DNA of 15,676 nucleotides from Thioalkalivibrio sp. (GTDB lineage: Bacteria > Pseudomonadota > Gammaproteobacteria > Ectothiorhodospirales > Ectothiorhodospiraceae), in assembly GCA_007120155.1 (NCBI GenBank), contig SKOF01000367.1, positions 1 through 15,676 of the forward strand, read 5' to 3'. Shown piece by piece: positions 13,851 to 15,676 of the stretch (its first letter is position 1; each line of letters begins with the position of its first letter). Made by a program: the position numbers and the translations under genes. A model generated the notes under the pieces. That model did not search any database, had not been told where the DNA came from, and worked only from the letters and a program-made list of their open reading frames with translations.

Positions 13851-14618
13851 ATGATCATCGCCACCTGGAACGTCAATTCCCTCAAGGTCCGCCTGCCCCA
13901 CGTGCTGGACTGGCTCTCGGGCCATGCGCCGGACGTGCTGGCGCTTCAGGAGACCAAGCTCACCGATGACGCCTTCCCGGCGGACGCCATCGCCGAGGCC
14001 GGATACCGCTGCGTGTATGCCGGACAGAAGACGTACAACGGTGTGGCCATCCTGGCGAAGCACGAACCCGCGGACAGCGTCACCGATATTCCGGGGCTCG
14101 ATGATCCCCAGCGGCGCATCCTTGCCTCCACCGTGAACGGGGTGCGGATCATCAACCTCTACGTGGTGAACGGTTCGGAGGTGGGTTCCGAGAAGTACGC
14201 CTACAAGCTGGCCTGGCTCGACAAGGTCACCGGGTTCATCGCCGATGAGCGCGGTCGCCACGAGCGGCTGGTGGTGCTTGGTGACTTCAACATCGCCCCG
14301 GACGACCGGGACGTCCATGATCCCGAGGCGTGGCACGAGCGCATCCTGTGTTCCACGCCGGAGCGCGAGGCGCTGAAGCGGATCCTGGATCTGGGCCTCA
14401 GTGACTGCTTCCGGCGTTTCGACCAGCCGGCGGAGAGCTACTCCTGGTGGGACTACCGGCAGGCGGCCTTTCGCCGCAACATGGGGCTTCGCATCGATCT
14501 GATCCTTTCCAGCCCTGCGCTCACCGAGGCCTGTACCGCCTGCACCATCGACGTGGAACCCCGCCGCCTGGAACGGCCCTCGGACCACGCGCCGGTGGTG
14601 GCCGAATTCTCGCTGTAA
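13851..14618 (+). CDS. xth: Exodeoxyribonuclease III (AP endonuclease, Xth family)
   Basis: Mg-dependent AP endonuclease and 3'-5' exonuclease of base-excision repair. The 255 residues carry the complete EEP fold active site: N-terminal IATWNVNSLKVR and the metal-binding Glu34 in LQETKL. They also include NLYVVNG around Tyr104, GDFNIAP with Asp145 and Asn147, RIDLIL with Asp216, and the terminal SDHAPV with Asp245 and His246. The length and the motif QETK followed by YNGVAIL suit the XthA/ExoA type. The ATG at 13851 is fixed by the invariant N-terminus. The upstream spacing to prlC (60 bases) contains a weak 6-bp hairpin without a U-run. Read-through from prlC is plausible. Which xth paralogue of the genome this is cannot be told here. 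Confidence 0.95.
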   Translation: MIIATWNVNSLKVRLPHVLDWLSGHAPDVLALQETKLTDDAFPADAIAEAGYRCVYAGQKTYNGVAILAKHEPADSVTDIPGLDDPQRRILASTVNGVRIINLYVVNGSEVGSEKYAYKLAWLDKVTGFIADERGRHERLVVLGDFNIAPDDRDVHDPEAWHERILCSTPEREALKRILDLGLSDCFRRFDQPAESYSWWDYRQAAFRRNMGLRIDLILSSPALTEACTACTIDVEPRRLERPSDHAPVVAEFSL

Positions 14619-14750
14619 CGTGAAGAGCAAACCGCAACGGGCGCCAAGGTCTTTGGTTCTGGTATTCACCATTCGCGTTCCTTCGGGGTTTGGTTTTCAC
14701 GCGGATCTCTTCTCCTACAGCCGCCGCATTCGCGGTAACATCGCTGCATC

Positions 14751-15676
14751 ATGAAATACCGCGACCTCAGGGACTTCATCGCCCAGCTGGAAACGCTGGG
14801 CGAGCTCAAGCGTATCCAGGTGGAGGTGGACCCGCATCTCGAGATGACGGAGATCTGCGATCGCACGCTTCGCGCCGGCGGCCCTGCCCTGCTTTTCGAG
14901 AATCCCCGGGGTCACGCCATGCCCGTGCTCGGCAACCTGTTCGGCACGCCGCGCCGGGTGGCGCTGGGGATGGGCGAGGATTCGGTGGAGGCGCTGCGCG
15001 AGGTGGGGAAGCTGCTGGCCTTCCTCAAGGAGCCGGATCCGCCCCGGGGCCTCAAGGAGGCCTGGAGGACCCTGCCCGTGTTCAAGAAGGTGCTGGACAT
15101 GGCACCGAAGAAGGTGAGCAAGGCCCCGTGCCAGGCCGTGGTGCGGGAGGGCGACGCGGTGGATCTGTCGCGGCTCCCCGTGCAGACCTGCTGGCCGGGG
15201 GACGCCGGGCCGCTCATCACCTGGGGACTGGTGATCACCAGGGGGCCGCGCAAGGAACGCCAGAACATGGGCATCTACCGCCAGCAGGTGATCGGCCCCG
15301 ACAGGGTCATCATGCGCTGGCTGTCCCACCGGGGCGGGGCGCTGGATTTCCGGGACTGGTGCGAGGCGCACCCCGGCGAGCCGTTCCCGGTGGCGGTGGC
15401 CCTCGGCGCGGACCCGGCCACCATTCTCGGGGCCGTCACCCCGGTGCCGGACAGCCTCTCGGAACACGCCTTTGCCGGGCTTCTTCGCGGTTCGCGAACA
15501 GAGCTCATCAAGTGCCTGGGTTCGGATCTGCTGGTGCCCGCTTCCGCCGAGATCGTCCTGGAAGGGGCGATTCATCCGGACGACACGGCGCCGGAAGGCC
15601 CCTTCGGCGACCATACCGGCTACTACAACGAGGTCGACGAGTTTCCGGTGTTCACCATCGACCGCATCACCCACCG
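14751..15676 (+). CDS. ubiD: UbiD family decarboxylase, N-terminal part (3-octaprenyl-4-hydroxybenzoate carboxy-lyase), truncated by window edge
   Basis: prFMN-dependent decarboxylase of ubiquinone synthesis, removing the carboxyl of polyprenyl-4-hydroxybenzoate. It depends on UbiX for its cofactor. My own translation of the plus strand from 14751 is open to the edge: 308 full codons plus two bases of the next, about 60% of the ~490-residue family length. It begins MKYRDLRDFIAQLETLGELKRI, as UbiD does. It contains the cofactor and metal region NMGIYRQQVIG (172-182) and the HRGGA loop (193-197). Acidic residues lie in VLEGAI (Glu271) and PEGPFGDHTGYY (Glu282), which correspond to the catalytic Glu region of the family. 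No good Shine-Dalgarno is visible. A TAACAT at 14736-14741 is too close to the ATG for a normal leader. The C-terminus is not in view. Confidence 0.95.
   Translation, partial: MKYRDLRDFIAQLETLGELKRIQVEVDPHLEMTEICDRTLRAGGPALLFENPRGHAMPVLGNLFGTPRRVALGMGEDSVEALREVGKLLAFLKEPDPPRGLKEAWRTLPVFKKVLDMAPKKVSKAPCQAVVREGDAVDLSRLPVQTCWPGDAGPLITWGLVITRGPRKERQNMGIYRQQVIGPDRVIMRWLSHRGGALDFRDWCEAHPGEPFPVAVALGADPATILGAVTPVPDSLSEHAFAGLLRGSRTELIKCLGSDLLVPASAEIVLEGAIHPDDTAPEGPFGDHTGYYNEVDEFPVFTIDRITH

Noticed and set aside
14349..14365. TGTTCCACG half-site in xth, and a similar one at about 13105 in prlC
   Set aside because: Only the left half of parS is present. The right half does not match, and the bases are explained by ordinary codons (the HEFGH zinc motif in prlC).
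12576..14672. Minus-strand open frame of about 698 codons opposite prlC and xth
   Set aside because: Shadow of two confidently identified enzymes, with no independent evidence.
14619..14750. Possible promoter or repeat in the xth-ubiD gap (TTTGGTT twice, TAACAT near the ATG)
   Set aside because: The repeats are short and imperfect, and the -10-like element is too close to the start codon for a normal leader.
14715..15674. Minus-strand open frame of about 319 codons at the right edge
   Set aside because: It is opposite the open plus-strand ubiD, which has clear family motifs.

Overview
This window is a bacterial chromosomal replication-origin neighbourhood with a classic gammaproteobacterial gene order. 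On the minus strand, reading leftward from about 3.9 kb, lie rpmH, rnpA, yidD, yidC and mnmE. On the plus strand, reading rightward from about 4.1 kb, lie dnaA, dnaN, recF and gyrB. Next come a lone PstS-like periplasmic binding protein on the minus strand, then prlC, an xth-type exonuclease III and the first ~309 codons of ubiD, which runs off the right edge. The genes are GC-rich with strong G/C third-position bias. Together with protein features such as MSVSPLWQQC at the DnaA N-terminus and the MPMRL end of DnaN, this suggests a high-GC gammaproteobacterium, possibly of the Ectothiorhodospiraceae/Chromatiales (for example Thioalkalivibrio-like). The lineage is inference from gene order and composition only.

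Left arm (1-3923, minus strand): ribosomal protein L34, RNase P protein, YidD, the YidC insertase and the tRNA-modification GTPase MnmE form one compact run. rnpA and yidD overlap by 16 bases, and the yidD-yidC gap is 12 bases. A TTGACA promoter with 17-base spacing lies upstream of rpmH. A GC-rich hairpin without a U-tract separates yidC from mnmE.

Origin (3924-5732): a single perfect DnaA box lies in the rpmH-dnaA gap, where it may autoregulate dnaA. The 230-base dnaA-dnaN gap holds two perfect, oppositely oriented DnaA boxes, then an 80-base stretch of about 25% GC, and a string matching the DnaA-trio unwinding element with the expected polarity. This gap is the best oriC candidate. Transcription diverges between rpmH and dnaA, so nearly all genes are co-oriented with outward replication.

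Right arm (5733-15676): the sliding clamp DnaN, recombination mediator RecF and gyrase B follow in the usual order. A perfect palindrome matching the ParB-binding parS consensus is embedded in the last codons of recF. A strong bidirectional terminator ends gyrB. The only gene opposing replication in this arm is the PstS-like protein, which shares a 266-base palindrome-rich divergent region with prlC. No mobile elements, CRISPR arrays, tRNA or rRNA genes were seen. No stretch over 300 bases lacks a gene. I did not find an undescribed multi-gene system. The points of interest are cis-acting DNA sites around the origin.
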